Shown: positions 50,940 to 60,527 of the stretch, in pieces
Layout: each line of letters begins with the position of its first letter
Numbering within the stretch: the first letter of the stretch is position 1
From: Rhizobium leguminosarum
GTDB taxonomy: Bacteria > Pseudomonadota > Alphaproteobacteria > Rhizobiales > Rhizobiaceae
Direction of reading: 5' to 3'
Assembly (NCBI RefSeq): GCF_001679785.1
Contig: NZ_CP016289.1
Location: 434,001-498,000, forward strand
Length of the DNA: 64,000 nt
The notes under the pieces: model-generated
What the model was told of the DNA's origin: nothing
Databases searched by the model: none
The model's input: only the letters and a program-made list of their open reading frames with translations
Position numbers and translations under genes: made by a program

Positions 50940-52081
50940 TGAAAGCCGTTTCCGACGACGCTGCCGAACAGGCGACCTTTCAGGTCCTGACCCGTGCGCT
51001 GGACAAGCTGCTCGGGCCGATCCGCTTTCTCCTCGATGATCCGAGCGTGTCCGAAATCCTGATCAACGGCACATCCGACATCTTCGTCGAAAGGCGAGGC
51101 AAGCTCGAACGGGCCGATACGCGCTTCGCCAGCCGCGAAGATCTGGAATCGGCCGCGCGCAGCATCGCGCAGTTCTCCGGCAAGCGGCTGACGCCGGAGG
51201 AGCCAAGCATCGAGGCGCGTCTGCCGGATGGTTCGCGCGTGCAGATGATCCAGCCGCCCGCCTCCCGCACCGGGCTCTGCATCTCCATTCGCCGCTTTTT
51301 GAAGGAACATCGCAGCATCCGCGATCTCGTCACCCAGGGCAGCCTGACCGACCAGTCGCTGACGCTGCTGCAGGCGGCCGTCGGGCTGCAGAAGAACGTC
51401 ATCATCTCCGGCGGCACAGGCACCGGCAAGACGACGATGCTGAATGCACTGTCGGAAGCCTTCGCCGACCACGAGCGCATCATCGTCATCGAGGACACCT
51501 CCGAACTGCAGATCCGCAAGGAACATGTGGTCTATCTCGAAGTGACGAAGCCCGACCGTTTCGGGCGCGGCGGCGCCAGCATCCGCGACCTCTTCCGCTC
51601 GTCGCTGCGCATGCGGCCGGACCGGGTCATCGTCGGCGAGTGCCGCGGCGGCGAGGCGCTCGATATGATCCAGGCGATGACCTCAGGCCACAGCGGCAGC
51701 CTTTCGACGGTGCATGCGAACACGCCTTATGACTCCTTGCACCGGCTGGAGACGCTGGCGCTGATGTCTGATATCGACATGCCGCTTCGGCCGCTGCGCG
51801 CCCAGATCGCCTCGGCGGTCGACGTCGTCGTGCAGATCGCCCGCTTCAAGCGCAACGGCCGGCGCCGGGTAATCGAGATCTCCGAGATCAAGGGCCTGAA
51901 CAATGACGGCCAGTATATCGTCGAAAGCATCTACAAGCTCGAGGGTGACGGTCATTCCAATCCCGATGGCGCACTGCTGTGGACCGGCGTCGTGCCGAGC
52001 TTTGCCGCCGATGCGCTGGAAGAGCTGCAAGGCGCCGAGCGCCCCGAATGGGTCGGTGCCGCCGCGCAGGTAACGGCCTGA
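50939..52081 (+). CDS. cpaF: CpaF-like secretion ATPase
   Basis: 380 residues from the ATG at 50939, which overlaps the preceding peptide's stop. An upstream extension in the same frame to 50705 exists but crosses the peptide gene and is not needed. The ATPase has Walker A ISGGTGTGKTTMLNALSE, Asp box IVIEDTSELQIRKEH, Walker B RVIVGECRGGEALDM and His box SLSTVHANTPYDSL. It resembles the VirB11/CpaF branch, and has no FHA domain. It is a second motor near the Tad operon, without its own TadB/C. Confidence 0.9.
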   Translation: MKAVSDDAAEQATFQVLTRALDKLLGPIRFLLDDPSVSEILINGTSDIFVERRGKLERADTRFASREDLESAARSIAQFSGKRLTPEEPSIEARLPDGSRVQMIQPPASRTGLCISIRRFLKEHRSIRDLVTQGSLTDQSLTLLQAAVGLQKNVIISGGTGTGKTTMLNALSEAFADHERIIVIEDTSELQIRKEHVVYLEVTKPDRFGRGGASIRDLFRSSLRMRPDRVIVGECRGGEALDMIQAMTSGHSGSLSTVHANTPYDSLHRLETLALMSDIDMPLRPLRAQIASAVDVVVQIARFKRNGRRRVIEISEIKGLNNDGQYIVESIYKLEGDGHSNPDGALLWTGVVPSFAADALEELQGAERPEWVGAAAQVTA

Positions 52082-52266
52082 AACCTTTGGCGGACGTCGC
52101 CTCCAACAAGCGCTTGGCGGCGGCATTTATTCGCGCAATGATTGCACATATGCAATACTCTATTAATGTTCCCGTTGCACTCTAGCGATATCAAATGATT
52201 CACGTTCGTCATGATGACGATCTGCAAATGCCGCCTCATGAGAGGGCGCTTAACAGAGAAGACATC

Positions 52267-53207
52267 ATGGTTTCCATTTCATCGCCCGCAGCTTCCGGCA
52301 ATTCGACGGCGCTGACCCTTCTCAAGGGCTCTTCCCAGTCGTCCGCTGCGGCGACAAAACAGTCGGCCGCCAGCCGGATTCTGTCATCCATTTCCGGCGT
52401 CAATCTCGATCCGCTGAAGCAGGCCGAGGGTCAGATCACCCGAATTCTGCTCGAAAGCGGTGGGCAGTTCATCATCGGCGGCGCGTTTTCGGACATCACC
52501 GGCACCGATAAGGATGACATTATCCGTGCGGGGCCGGGCAGCGGGGTGAACGGCGGCGCCGGTGACGACATCATCAGCGGCAGCTTCAAGATGGATATTA
52601 GCGGCGGCGCAGGAACGATACGATTTCGGTTAGCTCTGGCAGCACTGTCGACGGTGGTGACGGCAACGATACGATCTCTGCCGGATTCGAAAATACGATG
52701 AATGGCGGCGCAGGCGCTGATACGATCTCTGCCTCGCACAAGAATGCAGTCAATGCCGGCTCCGGCAATGATGTGCTCACTATGGGGCATGATAACTTGA
52801 TCGACGCCGGGGCCGGCGATGATACGATTTATGCTGGAGTTGGAAACACGATCACCGGCGGCACCGGAAACGATAGGATCGTTATTACCGACATTCAGTC
52901 AGCACTTCATGGAAGCACCGGTTCCACCGTTAAGTTTGCAGTTGGAGATGGACGAGACTCCGTTACTCTTGTGAGATCTTCGTCCACGCTTGAACTGGGT
53001 GAAGGCTTCACTGCCGCAAACACGAAGGTAACGTTCAGCGATAACAAGGCAACGATCTCCTTCGATGGAAACGAGACCGATGGAATCTCGGTCGATTTCT
53101 TGTTCGACAGCGCACTGACGCTCTCCTTTGCCGACGGCAGTACCTTGGAGGTGAAGCCCGGCATCGTCCCCGCACCCACCTTGGTGTCCTCATACGGGCA
53201 GGCCTGA
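52267..53207 (+). pseudogene. RTX-like calcium-binding protein, copy 1, frameshifted
   Basis: The start (MVSISSPAASGNSTALTLL) and first half (KDDIIRAGPGSGVNGGAGDD) match copy 2. At about 52611-52615 GGAACG replaces GGAAACG, the frame breaks after SGGAG, and a new frame (52698-53207) continues the same protein (NGGAGADTIS, NAGSGNDVL, DAGAGDDTI). Without the single-base loss it would be a roughly 312-residue protein of nonapeptide repeats ending in SSYGQA. It is possibly a real pseudogene or a sequencing error. It is not part of the Tad operon. Confidence 0.75.
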
Positions 53208-53282
53208 CCAAAGGCCCTCACCGAGAAGGCGGGGCGTTGCAGATAGCAGCGATGCAACATTGAAGCCGGCATGGCTTTTCGG

Positions 53283-53305
53283 GTTCCAGCGACACATGCT
53301 GGAAC
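53283..53305 (+). terminator. Hairpin after RTX copy 1
   Basis: GTTCCAGC and GCTGGAAC form an eight-base stem around GACACAT, 76 bp beyond the stop. No run of T follows, so it may be a repeat or a processing site as much as a terminator. Confidence 0.4.
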
Positions 53306-53360
53306 TCAGGCTCTCGTCATGATGACGATCTGCAAGGGGGCGCTCAACAGAGAGGACATC

Positions 53361-54248
53361 ATGGTTTCCGTTTCATCTTCCGCAGCTTTGGGCAATTCGA
53401 CGGCGTTGACCCTTCTCAAGGGTTCCGCCCAGTCGGCCGCGGCGGCGACAAAACAGTCCGCCGCCAGCCAGATTCTGTCATCCATTTCCGGCGTCAATCT
53501 TGATCCGCTGAAGCAGGCGGAGGGACAGATCACCCGAATCCTGCTTGAAAGCGGCGGACAGTTCATCATCGGCGACGCGTCTTCTGACATCATCGGCACT
53601 GACAAGGACGACATTATCCGTGCGGGGCCAGGCAGTTGGGTGAACGGCGGAGCTGGCCACGACATCATTCGCGGCAGCTTCGAAATGCACATCAGCGGCG
53701 GCGCTGGAAACGATTCGATATCGGTTACCTCTCACAGCACGATCGACGGCGGCGAGGGAAATGATACGCTTTTTGCCGGATTGGAAAGCACAATGACGGG
53801 TGATGCAGGAGACGATGCCATCATTGCCTGGCGCAACAATACGATTGATGCAGGTGCTGGCAACGATACTATCCAGGTTGGGATAGGGAACATTGTCAGC
53901 GGCGGTACCGGAAATGATAAAATTGTCATTAGCGGCATCCAGGCTGAGAGCTACGGAAGCTCCGGATCGACTGTCAAATTCGCGATCGGCGACGGACAGG
54001 ATTCCCTTACATTGGCCCGAAGCGCCTCCACGGTCGAGTTGGGCGAAGGCTTCACCGCCGAGAATACGAAAGTCACTATAACGGATAACAAAGCCACGAT
54101 TTCCTTCGGCGGAAACGAGAACGATGGGCTCTCTGTCGACTTTCTATTCGGCAGTGCGCTGACACTCTCCTTTGCCGATGGCAGTACGTTAGAGGTCAAG
54201 CCTCCCGAAGCAGTGCCCAGCTTCGTGTCATCATACGGACAAGTCTGA
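53361..54248 (+). CDS. RTX-like calcium-binding protein, copy 2
   Basis: 295 residues starting MVSVSSSAALGNSTALTLL, without a signal peptide. From about residue 88 a series of Gly-Gly-x-Gly-x-Asp nonapeptide repeats follows (KDDIIRAGPGS, NGGAGHD, GGAGNDSI, DAGAGNDTI, GGTGNDKI), which bind calcium in parallel beta rolls. The C-terminus (SVDFLFGSALTLSFADG, then SSYGQV) suits type I secretion. No protease or enzyme domain is seen, so the role may be surface or matrix binding. Confidence 0.82.
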   Translation: MVSVSSSAALGNSTALTLLKGSAQSAAAATKQSAASQILSSISGVNLDPLKQAEGQITRILLESGGQFIIGDASSDIIGTDKDDIIRAGPGSWVNGGAGHDIIRGSFEMHISGGAGNDSISVTSHSTIDGGEGNDTLFAGLESTMTGDAGDDAIIAWRNNTIDAGAGNDTIQVGIGNIVSGGTGNDKIVISGIQAESYGSSGSTVKFAIGDGQDSLTLARSASTVELGEGFTAENTKVTITDNKATISFGGNENDGLSVDFLFGSALTLSFADGSTLEVKPPEAVPSFVSSYGQV

Positions 54249-54322
54249 CCAAAGCCCCTTCGCCGACAAGGCGAGGCGTTGCAGACCGTGAGATGCAACA
54301 TTGAAGCCGGCATGGCTTTTCC

Positions 54323-54347
54323 GGTTCCAGCGACACGTGCTGGAACC
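54323..54347 (+). terminator. Hairpin between RTX copy 2 and soxG
   Basis: GGTTCCAGC and GCTGGAACC form a nine-base stem around GACACGT. It is the counterpart of the hairpin at 53283 and lies between two convergent genes, so it could end both transcripts. Confidence 0.5.
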
Positions 54348-54356
54348 CAGGCTCTG

Positions 54357-54911
54357 TTATGATGACGATGCGCTATCTTTTTCGGCGCGCGCCGCCATAT
54401 GGGTGAGATCGTCCCAGAGGCTTTCGGCAAAACTGCGCAGGACCGTAAGCTCGAAGCTGTCATCGCCGGTGCGGACGATCTGCACGGAGAGATGACCGAC
54501 CATCGTCATGGCCGAATGGCCTTCCGGAAAGACGGAAGGATCGAGATCGACGGCTGTGCCTCGTGACAGAAGTGCCCGCGAAGAACGGCCGGAAACGCCG
54601 ATCCGCACGCGCCCGTGGCCCTGGTCCATGACGAAGGCCTTTCCCGCAAGCGCTGCCGCGAGAGCATCGAGGCTGGCGGGCACGAGCGGTTCGTCGCCGG
54701 CGACGAACCATTGCCGGAAGCCTGCCTGGCGGATCGAACTTTTCGCAAAGCCTGCTTTCACCAATTCCGTGGCGAGCGCGGTGGGCTCGATTGCGCCGAG
54801 CACATGCAGGAGATGGCCCTCCGGCAAGGCTTCCAGCCGGACGCCCGCCCCTGAGATGCCGTTATATGCCATGCCGGCCAGAACCGGTCTGTGTTGCGGA
54901 AGATCACGCAT
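54357..54911 (-). CDS. soxG: Sarcosine oxidase subunit gamma
   Basis: 184 residues from the ATG at 54911, overlapping the soxA stop by eight bases. It shows the SoxG pattern with IRQAGFRQWFVAGDEPL, MDQGHGRVRIGVSGRSSRALL and GTAVDLDPSVF. It completes the heterotetrameric enzyme that oxidises sarcosine to glycine, with formaldehyde handed to tetrahydrofolate. The last codons fall within the third copy of the repeat that bounds the RTX duplication. Confidence 0.9.
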   Translation of the reverse strand: MRDLPQHRPVLAGMAYNGISGAGVRLEALPEGHLLHVLGAIEPTALATELVKAGFAKSSIRQAGFRQWFVAGDEPLVPASLDALAAALAGKAFVMDQGHGRVRIGVSGRSSRALLSRGTAVDLDPSVFPEGHSAMTMVGHLSVQIVRTGDDSFELTVLRSFAESLWDDLTHMAARAEKDSASSS

Positions 54912-57861
54912 GGAGCTTCTCGTTTTCGGGATCGATGAAGACGGGATGGCAGAGCACCGCATCGGCGAATTCGTTGCGCAGGCCGTTCCAGACCGTCACC
55001 TTTTCACCGATGCGCTCCGGCCCACGCCTGACGAGCGCCAGGCCGATCGTATGGCCGAGCCCCGGCGAAAAGGCGCTTGATGTCACGTAGCCCTGGTCGT
55101 TTTCGAGCGTCGCCGCAACGCCGTCGGCAAGAATATGCGAGCCGGTGCGGAAGCCCGTCGCCGGATTGAGCGGCTTGACGCCGACAAGGCGCGGCCGCTC
55201 GGGATCCTGCAACCCTTCACGGGCAAGCATTGCCTTGCCGATGAAATCCGGCTTGGTTGATGAAACCATGCGGCCGAAACCGAGGTCACCAGGCGTCACC
55301 GTGCCGTTGATCTCGGCATGGGTGACATGGCCCTTTTCGATGCGCATGACGCCGAGCGCTTCGGCGCCATAGGCGCAGATGCCATGTTTCTCGCCCGCCG
55401 CCATGATCGCATCGGCAACACCTTCCCCGTAGCCGGCGGGTACTGCCAGCTCGTAGGCGAGTTCACCGGAGAAGGAAATCCGGAAGAGCCGGCCCTCGAG
55501 GCGGCCGCCGAAGAGGGAGACCTTGCGGGCACTCATGAAGGGGAAGGCCGCATCCGACAAGTCCTCGTCGACGATCTCCCGAAGAATGGCGCGCGACTTC
55601 GGCCCGGCAACGGCCATCTGCGCCCATTGATCGGTTGAGGAGGCGAAGCAGACGTCGAGTTCCGGCCAGATCGTCTGGGCGCAGAATTCGAGATGAGTCA
55701 GCACGCCGGCGGCAAGCGCCGTCGTCGTCGTCATGAAGAAATGCTCGTCACTGAACCGGCTGGTGGTGCCGTCATCATAGATGAAGCCGTCCTCACGCAG
55801 CATGATGCCGTAACGCGCCTTGCCGACGGCGAGCTTGGCGAAGCCGTTACAATAGATGCGATCGAGGAAGGTCGCGGCATCCTTGCCAAAGATTTCGATC
55901 TTGCCGAGAGTCGAGACGTCGCAGAGGCCGGCGTTCCTACGGATGTTCAGCACCTCGCGGTCGACGCTTTCGCGCCATGTCGCCTCTCCGGCGCGCGGAA
56001 ACCAGGAGGAACGATACCAGAGGCCGGTTTCGACGAAGACCGCGCCGTTCTTCTCGGCCCAGCCATGCAGCGGCGATTTGCGCGCCGGCTGGAAATGTTT
56101 GCCGCGCGATGCTCCTGTCAAGGCGCCGAAGGAAACCGGCGTATAGAAGGGCCGGAACGTTGTCGTTCCCACTTCGGCAGGTGACACGCCACGCGCCTCG
56201 GCAAGAATTCCGATGGCGTTGATGTTAGAAAGCTTGCCCTGATCGGTCGCCATGCCTGATGTCGTGTAACGCTTGGCGAGTTCGACATGGCCGTAGCCTT
56301 CGCGGACAGCGAGACCCAAATCCTTGAGATGCACGTCGTTCTGATAATCGACGAAAGCCTTGCCCTTCGAACCCTTCACCGACCAGAGCGGCTTTGCCTG
56401 TGCGGCCGTCTCGGAAGCCGCGCCAAAGGCCGGCTCCACCGTTGCGAAGCCGATCATCTTCAATGCGGCAGCTGCCTTTACGGCGCCATCCCCAAGGCAG
56501 GTCGCCGTGTTCGCAAGGCTGGCGGCCGAACCGGCAACGGCAAGACCTTCCTGCTGGGCGGGCGCCAGAAACGCCGAGGCCTCGTGCGACCATTGCGGCT
56601 TCGCGCCGCGATGACAGGCAAGATGAATGATCGGGCTCCAGCCCCCTGACATGGCAAGCGCATCCGCTTCGATCCGGCGGGTGCCGTCTGCGGTCTTGAC
56701 GTTGACGCCGCGCAGGCTCTTGCCGCCAAACGCATCGATGACCCTGGCGCCCTCCAGCACTTCGGCGCGGCCCTGCCAACTCCCACCTCCATCCCCGCGG
56801 CTGTCGACGATCGCCGCGACCGCGAGGCCGGCGGCCTCCAGATCGGCGGCGGTGCGATATCCGGCGTCGCTGGTGGTGAAGATGACAGTGCTTCTGCCGG
56901 GTGCGACCGCCTGCCGATTGAGATAACTGCGCATCGCGCCTGCCATCATCACACCGGGAATATCGTTGCCGCCGAAGACGAGCGGACGCTCCTCGGCGCC
57001 GGTCGCAAGGATCGCCTGGCGGGCGACGATGCGCCACAACCGTTCGACGGGGCGTTCCGGGTCGGGTATCGCCACGTGCTTCTGCACCCGTTCGACCGCG
57101 CCGAAGACATTGTCGTCGTACCAGCCAAACACCGTCATGCGCGGCAGGCGGCGCACATTCTCCAGGCTCACCAGTTCGGCAAGCAGCTCACCCAGAACCG
57201 CGTCCGCCGGCTGGCCGTCGACGGTGCCGCTGTCGGAAAGCAGGCTGCCGCCGAGTTCGGATCCCTCGTCGGCGAGGATGACGCGCGCACCGGCGCGGCC
57301 GGCGGTGAGCGCTGCGGCAAGACCGGTGGGGCCGGCGCCGATCACCAGCAGATCGCAGTGCGCCCAGCATTTCTCGTAAGTGTCGGGATCGGCCTCGTAG
57401 GAGGCCCTGCCGAGGCCCGCCGCCTTGCGGATCACCGGCTCGTAGAGCTTTTCCCAGAGGGCCGCCGGCCACATGAAGGTCTTGTAGTAGAAACCGGCGC
57501 TGAGGAAGGGCGACAGCAGCCCGTTGACCGCGCCGACATCGAAGCCGAGCGAGGGCCAGCGGTTCTGGCTCTTTGCCGTCAGCCCCTGGTAAAGCTCGAT
57601 CATCGTTGCGCGCGTATTCGGTTCGGTGCGCCCGCCGCTGCCTGTCGTCACCAGCGCGTTCGGTTCGGCAGCCCCCGCCGTCAGGATGCCGCGCGGGCGA
57701 TGATATTTGAAGCTGCGGCCGACGAGCTGGATGCCGTTGGCAAGCAGCGCCGAGGCGAGTGTGTCGCCCGTATGGCCCTCAAGAGGCCTGCCATCGAAGG
57801 TGAAGCCGAGTGTCGTGGCGCGGTCGATGCGGCCGCCGGAGGAAAGACGGAAGCTCGTCAT
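54904..57861 (-). CDS. soxA: Sarcosine oxidase subunit alpha
   Basis: 985 residues with the typical build: a 2Fe-2S-ferredoxin-like start (DGRPLEGHTGDTLASALLAN), a nucleotide-binding fold (LLVIGAGPTGLAAALTAGRA), a central FAD/NAD region (ILATGAEERPLVFGG) and a C-terminal aminomethyltransferase (GcvT) domain (ARYGIMLREDGFIYDDGTTS) that uses tetrahydrofolate. The start overlaps soxD by ATGA. It forms the core of the enzyme with SoxB. Confidence 0.95.
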   Translation of the reverse strand: MTSFRLSSGGRIDRATTLGFTFDGRPLEGHTGDTLASALLANGIQLVGRSFKYHRPRGILTAGAAEPNALVTTGSGGRTEPNTRATMIELYQGLTAKSQNRWPSLGFDVGAVNGLLSPFLSAGFYYKTFMWPAALWEKLYEPVIRKAAGLGRASYEADPDTYEKCWAHCDLLVIGAGPTGLAAALTAGRAGARVILADEGSELGGSLLSDSGTVDGQPADAVLGELLAELVSLENVRRLPRMTVFGWYDDNVFGAVERVQKHVAIPDPERPVERLWRIVARQAILATGAEERPLVFGGNDIPGVMMAGAMRSYLNRQAVAPGRSTVIFTTSDAGYRTAADLEAAGLAVAAIVDSRGDGGGSWQGRAEVLEGARVIDAFGGKSLRGVNVKTADGTRRIEADALAMSGGWSPIIHLACHRGAKPQWSHEASAFLAPAQQEGLAVAGSAASLANTATCLGDGAVKAAAALKMIGFATVEPAFGAASETAAQAKPLWSVKGSKGKAFVDYQNDVHLKDLGLAVREGYGHVELAKRYTTSGMATDQGKLSNINAIGILAEARGVSPAEVGTTTFRPFYTPVSFGALTGASRGKHFQPARKSPLHGWAEKNGAVFVETGLWYRSSWFPRAGEATWRESVDREVLNIRRNAGLCDVSTLGKIEIFGKDAATFLDRIYCNGFAKLAVGKARYGIMLREDGFIYDDGTTSRFSDEHFFMTTTTALAAGVLTHLEFCAQTIWPELDVCFASSTDQWAQMAVAGPKSRAILREIVDEDLSDAAFPFMSARKVSLFGGRLEGRLFRISFSGELAYELAVPAGYGEGVADAIMAAGEKHGICAYGAEALGVMRIEKGHVTHAEINGTVTPGDLGFGRMVSSTKPDFIGKAMLAREGLQDPERPRLVGVKPLNPATGFRTGSHILADGVAATLENDQGYVTSSAFSPGLGHTIGLALVRRGPERIGEKVTVWNGLRNEFADAVLCHPVFIDPENEKLHA

Positions 57862-58139
57862 GCCGGTTCTCCGCCAAGCTTGGAGAGGGCGGCATCCCTA
57901 ACGCCGTGGACCGCATGGGTGACGGTATCGCGTTCAACGATCAGCCAGCGCCGGCATCCCGAGGAGTGGTGCCAGTATTCACTGTGCCGGCCCCTCGGAT
58001 TGTCACGAAGATAGACATAATCGAACCAAGCCTCCGCACCGGCATCCGGCGCCGGCCGAGCAAGGCCGGCATCACCGCGGATCGAAAATTCCTCCTTGGG
58101 TCGGGCGCCGCAATGGGGACAGGAAATCAGGCTCGCCAT
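57858..58139 (-). CDS. soxD: Sarcosine oxidase subunit delta
   Basis: 93 residues. The zinc-binding residues are seen in ISCPHCGARP and WHHSSGCRRW. The usual length is 90-110. It sits between soxB (11-bp gap) and soxA (four-base overlap), as in other soxBDAG operons. Confidence 0.93.
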   Translation of the reverse strand: MASLISCPHCGARPKEEFSIRGDAGLARPAPDAGAEAWFDYVYLRDNPRGRHSEYWHHSSGCRRWLIVERDTVTHAVHGVRDAALSKLGGEPA

Positions 58140-58150
58140 CTTAAATGTCC

Positions 58151-59401
58151 TCAGTGCAGGTTGGCCTGGGCGCCGACGCCCTTTTCGTCGATCGGATAGC
58201 CGCGCGCGAAACGATCAAGCCGGAAGGCGCGGGCGGTCTGATGCGGCGTTTTGCGGGCGATCAGATGGGCGTAGCAGAAGCCGGAGGCGGGCGTGGCCTT
58301 GAAGCCGCCGTAACACCAGCCGGTGTTGAGATAGAGATTGTCCATATGGGTGCGGTCGATGATCGGCGAGCCGTCCATGCTCATATCCATGACGCCGCCC
58401 CAGGAGCGCAGATAACGCACGCGCGACAGCGACGGGATCAGCGCCAGCCCGGCTTCGGCGACATGCTCGACCGAAGCGAGATTGCCGCGCTGGGCATAGG
58501 AATTGTAGCCATCGATATCGCCGCCGAAGACGAGGCCGCCCTTGTCCGACTGGGACGCGTAGAAATGCCCGGCGCCGAAGGTGACGACCGTGTCGATGAA
58601 CGGCTTCAGCCCCTCCGAAACAAAGGCCTGCAGCACATGGCTTTCAATCGGCAGCCGCAGGCCGGCCATATCGGCGACGACGGTGGAATTGCCGGCGGCC
58701 GCCAGCGCCAGCTTGCCGCAGCCGATGAAACCCTTGCTGGTCTCGACGCCGGTAATCTGACCGTTTTCGCTGCGTATGCCAGTCACCTCGCACTGGGTGA
58801 TGATGTCGACGCCGCGTTGATCGGCGCCGCGCGCATAACCCCAGGCGACCGCATCATGGCGCACTGTGCCGCCGCGCGGCTGTAACAGTCCGCCCATAAT
58901 GGGGAAACGGGCATTGTCGAAATCCAGGAAGGGCAATTTCTTGCGTACCGCCTGCCGGTCGAGAAGCTCGGCGTCGACGCCGTGCAGCCGCATGGCGTTG
59001 CCCCGGCGCGTATAGGCGTCACGCTGCGCGTCGGAATGGAAGAGGTTGAGTACGCCGCGCTGCGAGACCATGGCGTTGAAGTTGAAGTCCTGCTCCAGCC
59101 CTTCCCAGAGCTTCATCGACAGCTCGTAGAAGGGATTGTTGCCAGGCAGCAGGTAGTTCGAACGGATGATCGTCGTGTTCCTGCCGATATTGCCGGAGCC
59201 GAGATAGCCCTTTTCGAGGACGGCGACATTGGTGACGCCGAATTCCTTGGCAAGATAATAGGCGGTGGCAAGGCCATGGCCGCCGCCGCCAACGATAATG
59301 ACGTCGTAGTGCGGCTTCGGCGCCGGATCGCGCCAGGCTGGCGCCCAGCCTTTGTTGCCGCGAAGGCCGTTCAGGAAAATCGAAAGAGCGGAATAGCGCA
59401 T
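58151..59401 (-). CDS. soxB: Sarcosine oxidase subunit beta
   Basis: 416 residues. FAD-binding VIIVGGGGHGLATAYYL near the N-terminus, GRNTTIIRSNYL after it, and GGTVRHDAVAWGYARG, in which His182 corresponds to the residue that holds FMN covalently in characterised SoxB. This is the demethylating subunit. It heads the operon, 86 bp from the divergent glxA. Confidence 0.95.
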   Translation of the reverse strand: MRYSALSIFLNGLRGNKGWAPAWRDPAPKPHYDVIIVGGGGHGLATAYYLAKEFGVTNVAVLEKGYLGSGNIGRNTTIIRSNYLLPGNNPFYELSMKLWEGLEQDFNFNAMVSQRGVLNLFHSDAQRDAYTRRGNAMRLHGVDAELLDRQAVRKKLPFLDFDNARFPIMGGLLQPRGGTVRHDAVAWGYARGADQRGVDIITQCEVTGIRSENGQITGVETSKGFIGCGKLALAAAGNSTVVADMAGLRLPIESHVLQAFVSEGLKPFIDTVVTFGAGHFYASQSDKGGLVFGGDIDGYNSYAQRGNLASVEHVAEAGLALIPSLSRVRYLRSWGGVMDMSMDGSPIIDRTHMDNLYLNTGWCYGGFKATPASGFCYAHLIARKTPHQTARAFRLDRFARGYPIDEKGVGAQANLH

Positions 59402-59487
59402 GGGTCACCCGGAAAGAACAGCTGCATGATGCCAGAAAGGGGAGGGCGGACTTGCACAGAAGGGACATCAATCGCTAAGAAGGAGAC

Positions 59488-60447
59488 ATGTCCTCGCTTG
59501 ATGCCAGAAATGTGCAGACGATCGGCTTTATCCTCATCCCGGGATTTGCGCTGATGTCCTATGCCTCGGCGACCGAACCGCTCAGGGCGGCAAATCTTCT
59601 GGCCGGACGCGAGATCTACCGGCTGCAGGTCTTCTCGCCGGATGGCGCACCGGCACTCTCCTCCTCTGGCGTCAGCGTCCCCGCCGAACCTCTTCCCGTC
59701 AGGGGCTCGGGTCTCGGAACGGCCTTCGTCTGCGCCGGCGGTCTGCCCCGCGACTGGCGCTATCCCGGCGTGCTTGCCTGCTTGCGGCAGCTGTCGCGCG
59801 AAGGTGTGAGGATCGGCGGCATCTCGGGCGGCCCCTATCTTATGGCTGCCGCCGGACTGCTCGGTGGCCGCGACTTCACCATCCACTGGGAGCATGCGGC
59901 AGCCCTTCTCGAAGCCTTTCCGGATCTCACGCCGCGCCAGGCGCGCTTCATGATCGACGGCAACAGGATCACCTGCGGCGGCGGCATCGCACCGCTCGAC
60001 ATGATGCATGTGCTGATCGCCGAGCGCATGGGGCCGGATTTCGCCCGCCGGGTCAGCGACTGGTATCTTCATACCGAGGTCAACGAACCCGCGGCACCCC
60101 AGCGCGCCTCGCTGGCGCAGCGTTACGGCGTCCATCATCCTGGTCTGCTCGGCGTTCTCGAACGGATGGAGGAGACAATCGAGATGCCGCTGGAGCGTGC
60201 CGCCATGGCGCGCATCGCCGGCGTCACCACCCGCCATCTCGACCGGCTCTTTGCGGCGCATCTCGGCACCACCTACCTTGATCAATACCGCAGAATCAGG
60301 CTTCAGCATGCTCATCGGCTGCTGAAGCAGAGCCCGCTTTCCGTCTCGGAAATCGCGGTTGCCACCGGCTTTTCCAGCCTGAGCCATTTTTCCCGCATGT
60401 TCCGTGCCGTTTACGGCATCGCCCCGCGCGCGGCGCGGCGGGAATAG
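59488..60447 (+). CDS. glxA: GlxA-family AraC regulator (DJ-1/PfpI plus AraC HTH)
   Basis: 319 residues. The N-terminal DJ-1/PfpI-like domain (IGFILIPGFALMSYASATEP, GGISGGPYLMAAAGL) senses small molecules and lacks catalytic Cys in the nucleophile elbow (Gly-Ile-Ser-Gly-Gly). The C-terminal AraC helix-turn-helix has ARIAGVTTRHLDRLFAAHLG and EIAVATGFSSLSHFSRMF. Related GbdR-type regulators respond to glycine betaine or dimethylglycine. Divergence from soxB suggests control of the sarcosine genes. Confidence 0.92.
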   Translation: MSSLDARNVQTIGFILIPGFALMSYASATEPLRAANLLAGREIYRLQVFSPDGAPALSSSGVSVPAEPLPVRGSGLGTAFVCAGGLPRDWRYPGVLACLRQLSREGVRIGGISGGPYLMAAAGLLGGRDFTIHWEHAAALLEAFPDLTPRQARFMIDGNRITCGGGIAPLDMMHVLIAERMGPDFARRVSDWYLHTEVNEPAAPQRASLAQRYGVHHPGLLGVLERMEETIEMPLERAAMARIAGVTTRHLDRLFAAHLGTTYLDQYRRIRLQHAHRLLKQSPLSVSEIAVATGFSSLSHFSRMFRAVYGIAPRAARRE

Positions 60448-60527
60448 GTTTTCTTCACGGTTGAGGAATTTTCACTATGACGATAGGGTTGCCTTTGGAC
60501 AAAAGAGAAGGCGGCAGGGGAAAATCC

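Larger units (their letters stand above)
52208..54369. repeat. Tandem duplication of about 1.1 kb with shared boundary sequence
   Basis: The 20-bp sequence GTCATGATGACGATCTGCAA occurs at 52208 and 53316, and a shorter variant (GTTATGATGACGAT) at 54356. It delimits two units of 1108 and 1040 bp. Each unit holds an RTX-like gene and, at its end, a hairpin. The third copy forms the last codons of soxG. The paralogs differ at many positions, so the duplication is not recent. Confidence 0.8.
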
